Shown here one piece after another: positions 23,126 to 32,500 of a stretch of DNA of 33,939 bases. The first letter of the stretch is position 1, and every line of letters starts with the position of its first letter. The notes under the pieces were generated by a model. The model had not been told where the DNA came from. It saw nothing but the letters and a program-made list of their open reading frames with translations, and searched no databases. The DNA comes from Bacteroidota bacterium (lineage in GTDB: Bacteria; Bacteroidota; Bacteroidia; Chitinophagales; Chitinophagaceae): assembly GCA_029561305.1 (NCBI GenBank), contig JAKQJG010000005.1:1-33939 (forward strand), written 5' to 3'. The position numbers and the translations under genes were made by a program.

Positions 23126-26020
23126 ATGAAAGCAATCCGGTTGCTTTTTATTTTAAGTTTTGTCTCTTTTACGGCTGCAGCCCAGTCACCTTACTGGCAG
23201 CAACAGGTGAATTATAACATCTCGGTAAGCCTGAACGATACAGACCATACGCTGGATGGGCATGAAAGAATGGAGTATATCAACAATTCTTCCGATACAT
23301 TAAAATTTATCTGGATCCACCTGTGGATGAATGCCTATAAAAACGACCGCACTGCATTTACTAAACAGCAATTAGAGAATGGCAGCACCAGGTTTTATTT
23401 TAGCAATGAAGAAGACAAGGGTTATGTGAACAGGCTGGCTTTTAAAGTGAACGGCAGCATTGCTGTAAAAGAAGATCATCCGCAGCACCCCGATATTATT
23501 AAGTTGCTGTTGCCTGCACCTTTGCCACCCAAAAAAAGCTGTATAATAGAAACCGACTTTCATGTTAAGCTTCCCTATAATTTTTCAAGAGGCGGACATA
23601 TCGGGCAATCCTATCAAATAACACAGTGGTATCCCAAAGCGGCTGTGTATGACCGTAAGGGCTGGCACGAAATGCCTTACCTGGACCAGGGAGAATTCTA
23701 TAGTGATTTTGGTGACTATGAAGTGAAGATAGTATTGCCAGGAAATTATGCAGTTGCTGCAACTGGTGAATTAAAAAGGGACAGTGCTCATGCATCAATG
23801 GATGAAACCTGGCATGCTACTGAACCGGCAATGGAAAAAGAAAAGAAACCGTTTTTAGTAAACAAGAAAAGAGCGGCAGTTGCCTCTATTCAGTCATCCA
23901 AAACATTTAAAACCTTAGTCTATCAACAAAGTAATGTTATTGATTTTGCCTGGTTTGCTGATAAAAGATTTATAACAAACAGCGATACAATGGCCTTGCC
24001 TTCAGGAAGGGTGATCAAGGTAGCGGCATATTCACTGCCTTCAAAAGAGAAAACAGGTACCTGGAAAGACGCAGTAAAATATATCAAGAAATCTGTGTTG
24101 CTCAGGAGTAATTTGATTGGTGAGTACCCATACAATACCGTAACTGTAGTACAAGGTGACATGAAGTATGCAGGCGGAATGGAATATCCAACGATCACCA
24201 TTTTATCAGGGTTGGATGAAGAGAAAGACCTGGAAGCGGTGATCGATCATGAAGTGGGACATAACTGGTTTTATGGGATACTGGCTACCAATGAAAGAGA
24301 ACACCCCTGGATGGATGAAGGGATGAATACCTACTACGAAAATTTCCGTTATACACCGGAGTCAGCAGCGCCACTTGTAAATAAAAAAGGCGAATCCGAT
24401 TTTTTTGAGAAAAGAATACCGGCGGATATCAGTGATTTTTTACTTCGCTGGGCGGCTTCAGAAAAAAAAGATCAACCTATAGAAACGCCATCGGAGAAAT
24501 TTTCAATGGTAAATTACCAGACCTCCGCTTATTATAAAGCAAGCAAATGGATGCAATGGCTTGAAACAATGTTGGGAAGAGAAAGATTTGACAGCTGCAT
24601 GAGAGAGTATTACAGCCAATGGAAATTTAAACACCCGTATCCTGAAGATTTAATTGGAATAATAAAATCTTCCTCTCAATATGGCACTACAATGGAAGCG
24701 GCCATGTTGAACATGAAGGGATGGAACGGGGAAGCCATTAAAGCAAGAAAATCCCTGGATATTCATGATGAAAAAAATGATCAGTCCTTAAGGCGCCCGA
24801 TAAAACTCACCTCCTTTTTCAGCCTTAAAGACACAGACAAGTACAAATACATTTTTGCTTCACCTGCCATTGGCATCAATAGTTATGATAAACTTATGGT
24901 GGGTGTTCTCTTCCATAACTATACTTTACCCCAGGAGAAATTCTCTTTTTTGGTTTCGCCATTATACGCAACCGGTAGTAAACAATTAAATGGCATCGCC
25001 AGAATTGATTACAAATTGCACCAGGGAAACAATGGGGAAAAGCTGGTATTCTCCATTGCGGGAGCTTCATTCAATGGCGATGACTTCACAGACTCCACTG
25101 GTAAAAAGAACTTCCTGCGTTTTAGTAAAATAGTTCCGGGATTTAAATATGTTTTTGCCAATAACGACCCACGTAGCCTGCTTACCAAATACCTGCAGTG
25201 GAAAACATTTTTTATCAATGAAGAAGCATTACTGTTTTCAAGGGATACCATCAATGATGCAGACATTATCTCTTATCCAACTTTTAACCGTTATGTGAAC
25301 CAATTTAAATTTGTAGTAGAAAACAGCAGGGCATTATATCCTTACGCTGCAGAGCTGCAAGCCGACCAGGGAAAAGATTTCGTTCGCCTGGCATTTACCG
25401 GCAATTACTTTTTTAACTATGCAAAAGGCGGTGGCATGAATGTGCGGTTATTTGCGGGCAAGTTTTTTTATCTCGGGGAAAAAACATTTGCCAGGCAATT
25501 CCAGACAGACCCATATCATTTAAATATGACCGGCCCCAGGGGGTATGAAGATTATACCTACAGCAACTATTTTGCAGGCAGGAATGAATTTGACGGATTT
25601 GCATCCCAGCAGATCATGCAAAGAGATGGATTTTTTAAAGTACGGTCCGACCTGCTGAGCAGCAAGATCGGTAAAACTGATAACTGGCTGGCTGCTGCCA
25701 ACTTTACCAGCGATTTTCCAAAAGCATTCAATCCGTTGTCGGTGCTGCCCGTAAAAATTCCTCTAAAAGTATTTGTTGATATTGGCACTTATGCGGAAGC
25801 ATGGGAAAAAAACAGCAACCAGCAAAAGCTTATCTATGATGCAGGTCTGCAAATTTCTTTATTTAAAAACCTCATTAACGTATATGTTCCTGTTCTATAC
25901 AGCAAAGTTTTCAGGGATTATATTAAATCAACCAACCCTGGGTTTGTAAAAAATATTTCTTTCAGTATCGATATCCAGCATTTCACATTAAAGAAACTGG
26001 TCCCTCAATTTGCATTTTAA
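23126..26020 (+). CDS. secreted M1-family zinc metallopeptidase
   Basis: This encodes 964 residues with a signal peptide (1-20, MKAIRLLFILSFVSFTAAAQ). The ATG at 23126 was chosen over an open frame from 23009 because the latter would translate the heptad array and the promoter. Residues about 25-250 form the M1 N-terminal beta domain. The exopeptidase motif GGMEYPT is at 350-356 and the zinc site HEVGHNW...E is complete: H375, E376, H379 and E398 (HEXXH-x18-E, WMDEGMNTYYE). About 430 C-terminal residues (YNYFFNYAKGGGMNVRLFAG-like strands) lack the helical ERAP domain of classical aminopeptidases and look beta-rich. It probably cleaves N-terminal residues from peptides outside the cytoplasm. 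The next gene starts 2 bp downstream. Confidence 0.92.
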   Translation: MKAIRLLFILSFVSFTAAAQSPYWQQQVNYNISVSLNDTDHTLDGHERMEYINNSSDTLKFIWIHLWMNAYKNDRTAFTKQQLENGSTRFYFSNEEDKGYVNRLAFKVNGSIAVKEDHPQHPDIIKLLLPAPLPPKKSCIIETDFHVKLPYNFSRGGHIGQSYQITQWYPKAAVYDRKGWHEMPYLDQGEFYSDFGDYEVKIVLPGNYAVAATGELKRDSAHASMDETWHATEPAMEKEKKPFLVNKKRAAVASIQSSKTFKTLVYQQSNVIDFAWFADKRFITNSDTMALPSGRVIKVAAYSLPSKEKTGTWKDAVKYIKKSVLLRSNLIGEYPYNTVTVVQGDMKYAGGMEYPTITILSGLDEEKDLEAVIDHEVGHNWFYGILATNEREHPWMDEGMNTYYENFRYTPESAAPLVNKKGESDFFEKRIPADISDFLLRWAASEKKDQPIETPSEKFSMVNYQTSAYYKASKWMQWLETMLGRERFDSCMREYYSQWKFKHPYPEDLIGIIKSSSQYGTTMEAAMLNMKGWNGEAIKARKSLDIHDEKNDQSLRRPIKLTSFFSLKDTDKYKYIFASPAIGINSYDKLMVGVLFHNYTLPQEKFSFLVSPLYATGSKQLNGIARIDYKLHQGNNGEKLVFSIAGASFNGDDFTDSTGKKNFLRFSKIVPGFKYVFANNDPRSLLTKYLQWKTFFINEEALLFSRDTINDADIISYPTFNRYVNQFKFVVENSRALYPYAAELQADQGKDFVRLAFTGNYFFNYAKGGGMNVRLFAGKFFYLGEKTFARQFQTDPYHLNMTGPRGYEDYTYSNYFAGRNEFDGFASQQIMQRDGFFKVRSDLLSSKIGKTDNWLAAANFTSDFPKAFNPLSVLPVKIPLKVFVDIGTYAEAWEKNSNQQKLIYDAGLQISLFKNLINVYVPVLYSKVFRDYIKSTNPGFVKNISFSIDIQHFTLKKLVPQFAF

Positions 26021-26022
26021 CA

Positions 26023-26934
26023 GTGGCAATAGCGTATGTACCATACCACAGTATTGACAAACAAAAATGGGATGAATGTATAGGTTCCGCTGCTAACGGC
26101 CTGGTATATGCCACCAGTATCTACCTGGATATAATGAGCGACAACTGGGATGCACTGATCCTGGATGACTACATTGCAGTGATGCCGCTTACCTGGAGAA
26201 AAAAGTACAGTATACATTATTTATACCAGCCTTTTTTTACAGCCTGTTTGGGAGTGTTTGCACAAAATATCGATGCCCGGTTACTGCATGATTTTCTTAA
26301 AGCAGTTCCTCCCAAATTTAAGTACTGGGATATTTCTCTTAATCACGCCAACATTTTTCCGGTGCCGGGATTTGTTTTGTTCGAACGAATGAATTATGTG
26401 CTCCCGTTGAAAGAACCATACGAAAAGCTGCATGAAAATTTTCGTGACAACATAAAACGCAATATAAAAAAGGCAGCCAAACTGAACTGCGTTATAAAAA
26501 AAGATATACCATTAGATGATGTCATCATTTTGGCAAGGGAGCAATCCAGGGATTTTGTATCCTTAACAGATAAGGATTTCGACAGGTTTAAAAAACTATA
26601 CCACCAATTGCATGCAAAAAAGCAGGCTGTTACTTATGCAGTTTATAGTTCGTTAAATGTGCTGCTGGCTTCTTGTGTTTTTTTCTTTTACAAGAACAGG
26701 GCATATTATATTTTGGTGGGCAATCACCCTAACGGAAAAACCATTGGTGCATCACATGCTTTGATAAATGCTTTTATAAAAGATCATGCAGGACAAAACA
26801 TGCTGCTCGATTTTGAAGGCAGCGATATACATAGTCTCGCTTTTTTTTATAGCAGCTTTGGCGCAACGGAAGAAAAATATACAGGTTTGAAATACAATAT
26901 TCTTCCCCGCTTACTGAAATATTTTAAAAATTGA
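26023..26934 (+). CDS. GNAT/FemAB-like acyl- or aminoacyl-transferase
   Basis: This is a 303-residue cytoplasmic protein with no signal peptide. It starts with GTG 2 bp after the TAA of the M1 peptidase, so the two are almost certainly co-transcribed and translationally coupled. Its layout fits the FemAB/BioF2-like GNAT group: an N-terminal half with WDECIGSAANGLVYATSIYL and WDALILDDYIAVMPL, then the basic helix ENFRDNIKRNIKKAAKLN (about 139-156) typical of these proteins. A second GNAT half follows, with ASCVFFFYKNRAYYILVGNH and a C-terminal LLDFEGSDIHSLAFFYSSFG. Family members acylate or aminoacylate cell-wall precursors and small molecules; the substrate here is unknown. It ends 5 bp from the convergent lipoprotein gene with no visible terminator between. 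Confidence 0.65.
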   Translation: MAIAYVPYHSIDKQKWDECIGSAANGLVYATSIYLDIMSDNWDALILDDYIAVMPLTWRKKYSIHYLYQPFFTACLGVFAQNIDARLLHDFLKAVPPKFKYWDISLNHANIFPVPGFVLFERMNYVLPLKEPYEKLHENFRDNIKRNIKKAAKLNCVIKKDIPLDDVIILAREQSRDFVSLTDKDFDRFKKLYHQLHAKKQAVTYAVYSSLNVLLASCVFFFYKNRAYYILVGNHPNGKTIGASHALINAFIKDHAGQNMLLDFEGSDIHSLAFFYSSFGATEEKYTGLKYNILPRLLKYFKN

Positions 26935-26939
26935 TGGTC

Positions 26940-27482
26940 TTAGTTGTTAACCTGAACTACACTTATCCCCGAAAAGTGAATTTCCCCTGCATTTGAAGAA
27001 AAAGTTCCGTCTGCAAGTTTAACGGGGGCAAATTTCAATACAGCAAAAAGGGGAGTTGCTGACCCACCTGTTGACTGTAAATTTTTCACTTGCTGGGTAA
27101 TATCGATCTCAACCTGCTGTTTTGCGCCGGGGGCAGTAATCGAATAAAGATCAAGCAGGGAAACAAAACTTTGTTGTGAAGATGTCAGCTTATCAATGTC
27201 ATTTAGTAAATTGGTAAGGTAGATCTCGTACACTCCTTCGGGTGCGCTAATCACTGTAGGGTGATCAAGAACCAGCAGCAATCTGCCTTTTTTTGTAACC
27301 TCCAGCTTTTTCTCTTCCGGTAAATGCAATATTGTTTGTGTAACGTTAATACCTGCTACGAGTGCTGTATCTTTTTTATACAACAATACTGTGTCTGTTG
27401 CATTTGTAATTGTTGTGCTGTTATTGCCGGTTGAACAACCGGTCAACATGACCATCCACAATGTTATTGCAATCAATTGCAT
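26940..27482 (-). CDS. lipoprotein related to the tyrosinase C-terminal domain
   Basis: This is a 180-residue predicted lipoprotein: the lipobox LTGC has C16, followed by a Ser/Thr/Asn linker (about 17-45). The folded part (about 60-180) aligns by eye with residues 378-493 of the tyrosinase encoded just upstream. RLLLVLD (67-73) matches RLIMTFE, PEGVYEIYL (81-89) matches PEGVVEVYI, FVSLLDLYS (106-114) matches FVGLLDLFS, and VEIDITQQV matches VELDATKVA. In the tyrosinase this is the C-terminal domain that follows the copper domain and resembles the plant polyphenol-oxidase C-terminal (KFDV) domain. There is no copper-site histidine cluster, so it is not an enzyme by itself. The ATG is 4 bp after the tyrosinase stop, indicating one operon. 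Proposed role (inference): a membrane-tethered partner, cap or copper chaperone for the tyrosinase. Confidence 0.75.
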   Translation of the reverse strand: MQLIAITLWMVMLTGCSTGNNSTTITNATDTVLLYKKDTALVAGINVTQTILHLPEEKKLEVTKKGRLLLVLDHPTVISAPEGVYEIYLTNLLNDIDKLTSSQQSFVSLLDLYSITAPGAKQQVEIDITQQVKNLQSTGGSATPLFAVLKFAPVKLADGTFSSNAGEIHFSGISVVQVNN

Positions 27483-27486
27483 GGTA

Positions 27487-28983
27487 TCAATTTCCGGAAC
27501 GCTCTAAAGAAAATTTAATACGCCTGATAGAGAATTCAGCATCGGTACCTACTTCAATCCTGTTAAGCGTGGCACCCCTTACATAAAATGAAACTGAAGC
27601 ATTCCGTAGACTATTGAGATTAAGTCCCAGAGCCTCAGCCACCTTTGTTGCATCCAGTTCCACTTCATCAGCCGGGTTGTCGGTAAAATGGTGGTTGGTA
27701 TGGTGTTCGGCTGAAAATAGATCGAGTAAACCAACAAAATGTATACTTCTGAAATCAGGCGTTTGGCCATCAGGCTGGTTAATATATACTTCTACAACAC
27801 CTTCGGGCATCTGGCGAACAGCAAGACCTTCAAAAGTCATGATCAGTCTTTCGGAGGTACTGGCATCGGAGAAATTAAAGGCTTCCCGGTTATTTCTCCT
27901 TATAAAAGAATCAATTTGAGTTGAACTTTCCCGTGCGAAGTCTGCTTTTTGTCTTTTACCGTTAAGTTGCACTGCACTTTCTCTTGTTATTAATATATCT
28001 CTTCTCACAACAGCGGGTCTTGCCGGAGGACAGCCTGGAAAAGAGGGAAGATCATCATACCGATAGTTTAATTGGGCAGAAATTTCAACAACCTGGCTCC
28101 CGGTAAGCGATACCTGGTTGCCAAATTCATCAAAAAATACATAGCTTTTATTGAGCCAGGTGGCATCAACCGGGTTTGCCCTGCCATTACACATGGCTCT
28201 CCAAACTTCCCACAAGCGGTCAATTTCGGAATGGTGCAGCCAGAAAACGGGATCAACGGCTGCTGTGTTCACTATTGCCATTGCACCATTTACACTGGTA
28301 TGTACAGAACCATGCGGGCCGCTGTTCAAATTACTTTGAAAAGTATAATAAGGTACAATTGCCATAGAGTTATTAAATGCAGTTATTATACTGGCGGGTA
28401 AAGCACCACCCCCATTAATGGCTGCATTTCTTGTCATATATAAGGGGTTGCCAGGACTGTTCTCCCTGTAAGCTGCAGGTAAAACAGGATCTGTCAAATA
28501 ATCCCAATAAGGAAGGGTTAGATCAGCCCTGCCTGACTTATGTCTTAATATGCGCTCAAAAAAATAAAGGTACATGCGGTGCCATGCCAGGAAAAAAACA
28601 CCTTCGCCAGCACGGTGGCAGGTATTCCATGACTGTAAATTATCGGGTAGATTGGTGCCATGAATAGCAGTTTGATACCCAAAACTGGTTGGATTCGTAT
28701 AAGGCAAAGCTTTCATTTTTAATAAACCCACCTTTATAGCATTGATCTCAGCCTGTGTAAGTGCATTTACATTTTTGCGGGTCTTCATGGGCTCCAGGCC
28801 GAACCTGCGCTGAAATTCCTCATTCGAAATGGGCGGGGGGCTATAGAAAGCATTCGACTGGCACTCGATTATATCGGTTATGGGCCTTACAGAAGTGGCG
28901 GGTTTGTCTTTATTATCAGAGGTTCCCACAAAAATAATACTGCCACAAAGCAGCGTCACAAACAGGAAAACATAACTTTTCAT
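27487..28983 (-). CDS. secreted tyrosinase / polyphenol oxidase
   Basis: This is a 498-residue type 3 copper enzyme that oxidises phenols to quinones. An export signal lies at 1-21 (MKSYVFLFVTLLCGSIIFVG), and the start at 28983 was chosen for this; the frame stays open to 29043. CuA ligands are H108 (AIHGTN), H123 (TCHRAGEG) and H135 (FLAWHRMYLYFFE). CuB ligands are H224 and H228 (GPHGSVHTS) and H251 within DPVFWLHHSEIDRLW. C122, next to H123, may form the Cys-His thioether known in other tyrosinases. YRYDD (307-311) matches the tyrosine motif that closes the core in plant enzymes. Residues 378-493 form a C-terminal domain of plant PPO type, with a His cluster EHHTNHH (426-432). It is first gene of a two-gene unit. 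An unclear point is whether the C-terminal domain keeps the enzyme latent. Confidence 0.93.
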   Translation of the reverse strand: MKSYVFLFVTLLCGSIIFVGTSDNKDKPATSVRPITDIIECQSNAFYSPPPISNEEFQRRFGLEPMKTRKNVNALTQAEINAIKVGLLKMKALPYTNPTSFGYQTAIHGTNLPDNLQSWNTCHRAGEGVFFLAWHRMYLYFFERILRHKSGRADLTLPYWDYLTDPVLPAAYRENSPGNPLYMTRNAAINGGGALPASIITAFNNSMAIVPYYTFQSNLNSGPHGSVHTSVNGAMAIVNTAAVDPVFWLHHSEIDRLWEVWRAMCNGRANPVDATWLNKSYVFFDEFGNQVSLTGSQVVEISAQLNYRYDDLPSFPGCPPARPAVVRRDILITRESAVQLNGKRQKADFARESSTQIDSFIRRNNREAFNFSDASTSERLIMTFEGLAVRQMPEGVVEVYINQPDGQTPDFRSIHFVGLLDLFSAEHHTNHHFTDNPADEVELDATKVAEALGLNLNSLRNASVSFYVRGATLNRIEVGTDAEFSIRRIKFSLERSGN

Positions 28984-29023
28984 AATACTTTTTTTGGCTG
29001 CCGGATGTAAATAAACCTGCAGT

Positions 29024-29043
29024 TTGTTAATGCTTATTAACAA
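29024..29043. promoter_or_regulatory. 20-bp perfect inverted repeat upstream of tyrosinase
   Basis: TTGTTAAT (29024-29031) and ATTAACAA (29036-29043) are exact reverse complements around GCTT. The repeat lies 41-60 bp upstream of the tyrosinase ATG, where an operator or activator site would be expected. The half-site size and 4-bp centre suit a dimeric helix-turn-helix regulator. No regulator gene is nearby. Confidence 0.5.
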
Positions 29044-29511
29044 TGGATCTTATAAATCCAGTGTGAAAATGTTTACAGTATTTTTCTCGGAATTGGATAG
29101 AATGACAGGCTTTTCTACAGGGAAAAAATAAATATGTGGATATGTTTAAAATCATGCTAAACTAATAAAAAAATTAGATATTTTTACAACGAGTTTTAAA
29201 TCAGCAAATTTAATGCACTCCTTTTCCTAATATCCTACTGAGAACAATCTGAGTTTTTTATTCCATTGAAATCCCTGGACAACCTAAAATAGTTTTAATA
29301 TCCTTTCATTTACCTGCTGTTCTTTTTTAGAATGACATTACTCATTAATTATGTAATTAATCCAGGCGGTCCTTTTTTCGTCTGATGGTAACTGTTTTTA
29401 AAAAAGAAATCTTGTACCTGTTATGTTTCACCTGTCTGGCATTTCATCAATAGTGAAAAGCGCTGCTGTGATTCGTGGAAGCTAAATATAATTTCAACAT
29501 TTTAATTTGCA
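29044..29511. other. AT-rich divergent intergenic region
   Basis: This 468-bp region lies between the tyrosinase operon (leftward) and the last giant gene (rightward). It has no supported gene. ATTAATTA-tg-TAATTAAT (29344-29361) is an 18-bp inverted repeat 150 bp before the giant gene. TTTAATTTG (29501-29509) is a near-match to a -7 element but sits only 2 bp from the ATG at 29512, which would favour a start at the ATG at 29542. Confidence 0.5.
29344..29361. promoter_or_regulatory. 18-bp AT inverted repeat upstream of the last giant gene
   Basis: ATTAATTA and TAATTAAT pair exactly around a 2-bp centre. It resembles the palindrome TAATTAATTAATTA upstream of the second T9SS giant (10492-10505). 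In AT-rich intergenic DNA such sites can be accidental. Confidence 0.3.
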
Positions 29512-32500
29512 ATGATGAGCGGAACAGGATTTTTTAGAAGCATGAAAAAGCGCTTTGCAGTGCGTAAAAATATTTTCACATTAGTTGTATTGTTTTTTAC
29601 AGGGTTGCTTTTTTGCGGAAAGGTAAATGGACAAGCAACTTGTTTTGGTGTGATTGACGGCAGCACAACAGAATTTTGTGTGGTGTCTGGGTCTATTACT
29701 TTTTCCAATGCAGTAGCTGCTGGTGAAAATGTGCAATGGCTTACTTCCGGCGATGGCGTGTTCAATGATCCTTATGCCCAAAACCCGACGTACACACCCG
29801 GGCCTGTTGACATTGCAAATGGGTATGCTTTTATTTACCTGGATGTTTACAAAGACGACCCGGTAGATTTTTGCTCGGTTCTTCCTTTGGTGACATTGCA
29901 TATTGGTTCCATGAATGCAACAGCAACACCTGCCACCCAAACTATTTGTTCAGGTTCAGCTCTTACTAATATAGTTTTCTCCGGAGGATTAAGTTCCACC
30001 ACCTACAACTGGACAAGAGATAATACTGCCACCATTACCGGAACTGCAGGTACCAGTGGAACAGGTACTATCAGGGGCAACCTGGCTAATGCGACAGCGG
30101 ACCCGGTAAGTGTACGGTTTACCATAACGCCCACTACAGGCAGTTGCACAGGAACACCCATCAATGCGGTGGTGAACGTTAATCCAAGGGTGATTGCTTC
30201 AGCCAGTATTACTTCTCAAACAACCTGCTCTGGCTCTGCTATTACACCAATCGCAGTCAGCAGTTCTGCCAATAACACCACCTACACCTGGACAAGAAAT
30301 AATACAGGTTCAGTTACCGGTATTGCTTCCAGCGGAACTTCTGCAAATATTACCGGCACGTTAACCAATACCAGCGGTTCACCGGTTACTGTAACGTTTA
30401 CCATTACCCCAACAGCAAATGGCTGTGCAGGTACTGCAATTACCTCTACTGTTACTGTAAATCCGAATTCAAATGTAGTAACCAGCACGCCGGCATTGCA
30501 GTCAGTATGTTCCGGATCACCCATTAGTAATATTACTTTCAGCGGCGCTGGTGGCGGGGCCACTTATAACTGGACAAGAAATAATACAGCCGGGGTAACG
30601 GGCATTGCCAGCAGCGGTTCCGGAACCATCAGTGGCACATTGACCAATACCACCACTGCACCGGTTTATGTAACGTTTACCATTACCCCAACTACCAATA
30701 GTTGTTCCAACAGGGCATCCGTGCTGGTAAGTCCAAGGCCTGCAGCAACGGCAACACCAGCTTCTCAAACGATCTGTTCTGGTACAGCCATCTCACCTGT
30801 ATTGTTAACAAGCAATATCAGCAATACTACCTATGCCTGGACAAGAAATAATACCGCTTCAGTTACAGGCATTGCCAACAGCGGCACAGGTAACATAGCA
30901 GGTTCACTAACGAATACAACCAACTCACCTGTAACGGTTACATTTACTATCACACCTTCTGTTAATGGATGTACAGGCACGGCTATTACTGCTACAGTAA
31001 CTGTTACGCCTGCCCCGAATACAGCAACTGCAACCCCATCCAATCAGACTATTTGTTCCGGCGGTAATGTGAGCTCTATTACTATGAGTGGCAGTGGCGG
31101 TGGATCGGTGTATAACTGGAGCAGGGATAATATCGCACTTGCAACGGGCATAGGTTATTCAGGTACAGGTACAATCAATGGCCAGTTGATCAATACAACC
31201 GGAACCGCACTTACTGTAAGATTTACTATTACACCTACAAGAAATGGATGTGTGGGTACACCTGTTATTGCCAATGTTGTTGTGAATGCTGCTTCCAATT
31301 CAGCTTCCGCCACCCCCCTGGATCAAACGGTTTGTTCAGGTACGCCGGTAAGCCAAATTGTACTAAGCGGCGCCACATCTTATACCTGGACAAGGAATAA
31401 TACAGCAACAGTAACAGGCATTGCAGCCAGTGGTACAGGAAATATTTCGGGTACACTTGTAAATACTACAGGTGCCCCGGTTAATGTAACGTTCACGGTT
31501 ATCCCAACCATTGGTGGCTGTACAGGTCTTCCTGTTATAGCCTCTGTGCTGGTAAACCCAAGGCCAACAGCGGTTATTACAGGCAGCCAGGCCGTATGTA
31601 CAGGCGGTGCATCACCAAATCTTTCTATAGCATTTACAGGTGTGGCACCCTGGTCATTTACTTATACAGATGGATCAACACCGGTCTCGCTTTCTGGTAG
31701 TTATGCCAACTCTTATACATTCCCGGTTCCCGCATTACCTGCCGTATACACAGTGACTACAGTTAGCGATGCCAACTGTGTGGCACAAGCAGGCGATATC
31801 ACAGGCAGTGCAAACATTACACAGCAAACATATACTTTCAATGCAAGTGCCGGCTTAAATGGTAATATTAGTCCTGCAGGGGCCATTGCCATTAACTGTG
31901 GTACAAACCAGACCTATACGATTACTCCAAATAGTGGCTTTAGCGTGGCAGACGTACTTGTAAACGGGATATCAGTGGGAGCAGTAACAAGCTATACGTT
32001 TATAAACGTTTCAGCGCCGCATACAATCAGTGCAGTATTCAGTGCCAACGCACATACGATCACTGCAAGTGCTGGTGCCAACGGATCTATTTCGCCATCG
32101 GGTGCGGTAGCAATTTCTAATGGTGCCAGTCAAGCATTTACTATTGCAGCGGCTCCATGTTATCAAATATCAAATGTATTAGTGGACGGTGTTTCTATCG
32201 GCGCTGTATCAGGTTACACTTTCAATAATGTTACAGCTCCGCATACTATCAGCGCTTCGTTTACACAAACCAGTTATAACATCATTGCCATTGCCGGAGC
32301 CAATGGAAATATTACGCCTGCTGGTACAACCAATGTAAATTGTGGTGGCAGTCAAACTTATACGATCACAGCAAACAGTTGCTATCAAATTGCTGACGTG
32401 TTAGTAAACGGTGTTTCTGTAGGCGCGGTTTCTTCTTACACATTTAATAATGTAACGGCTGCAAATACTATCAGCGCTTCGTTTACTCAAAGCAGTTATG

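Noticed and set aside
27579-28667. Plus- and minus-strand frames inside the tyrosinase gene
   Set aside because: They are overlapped completely by the copper-site-bearing tyrosinase frame and have no independent motif.
2117-28983. A tyrosine-use pathway linking hpd and tyrosinase
   Set aside because: The genes are 24 kb apart, on opposite strands, and separated by unrelated genes; shared substrate chemistry alone does not support linkage.
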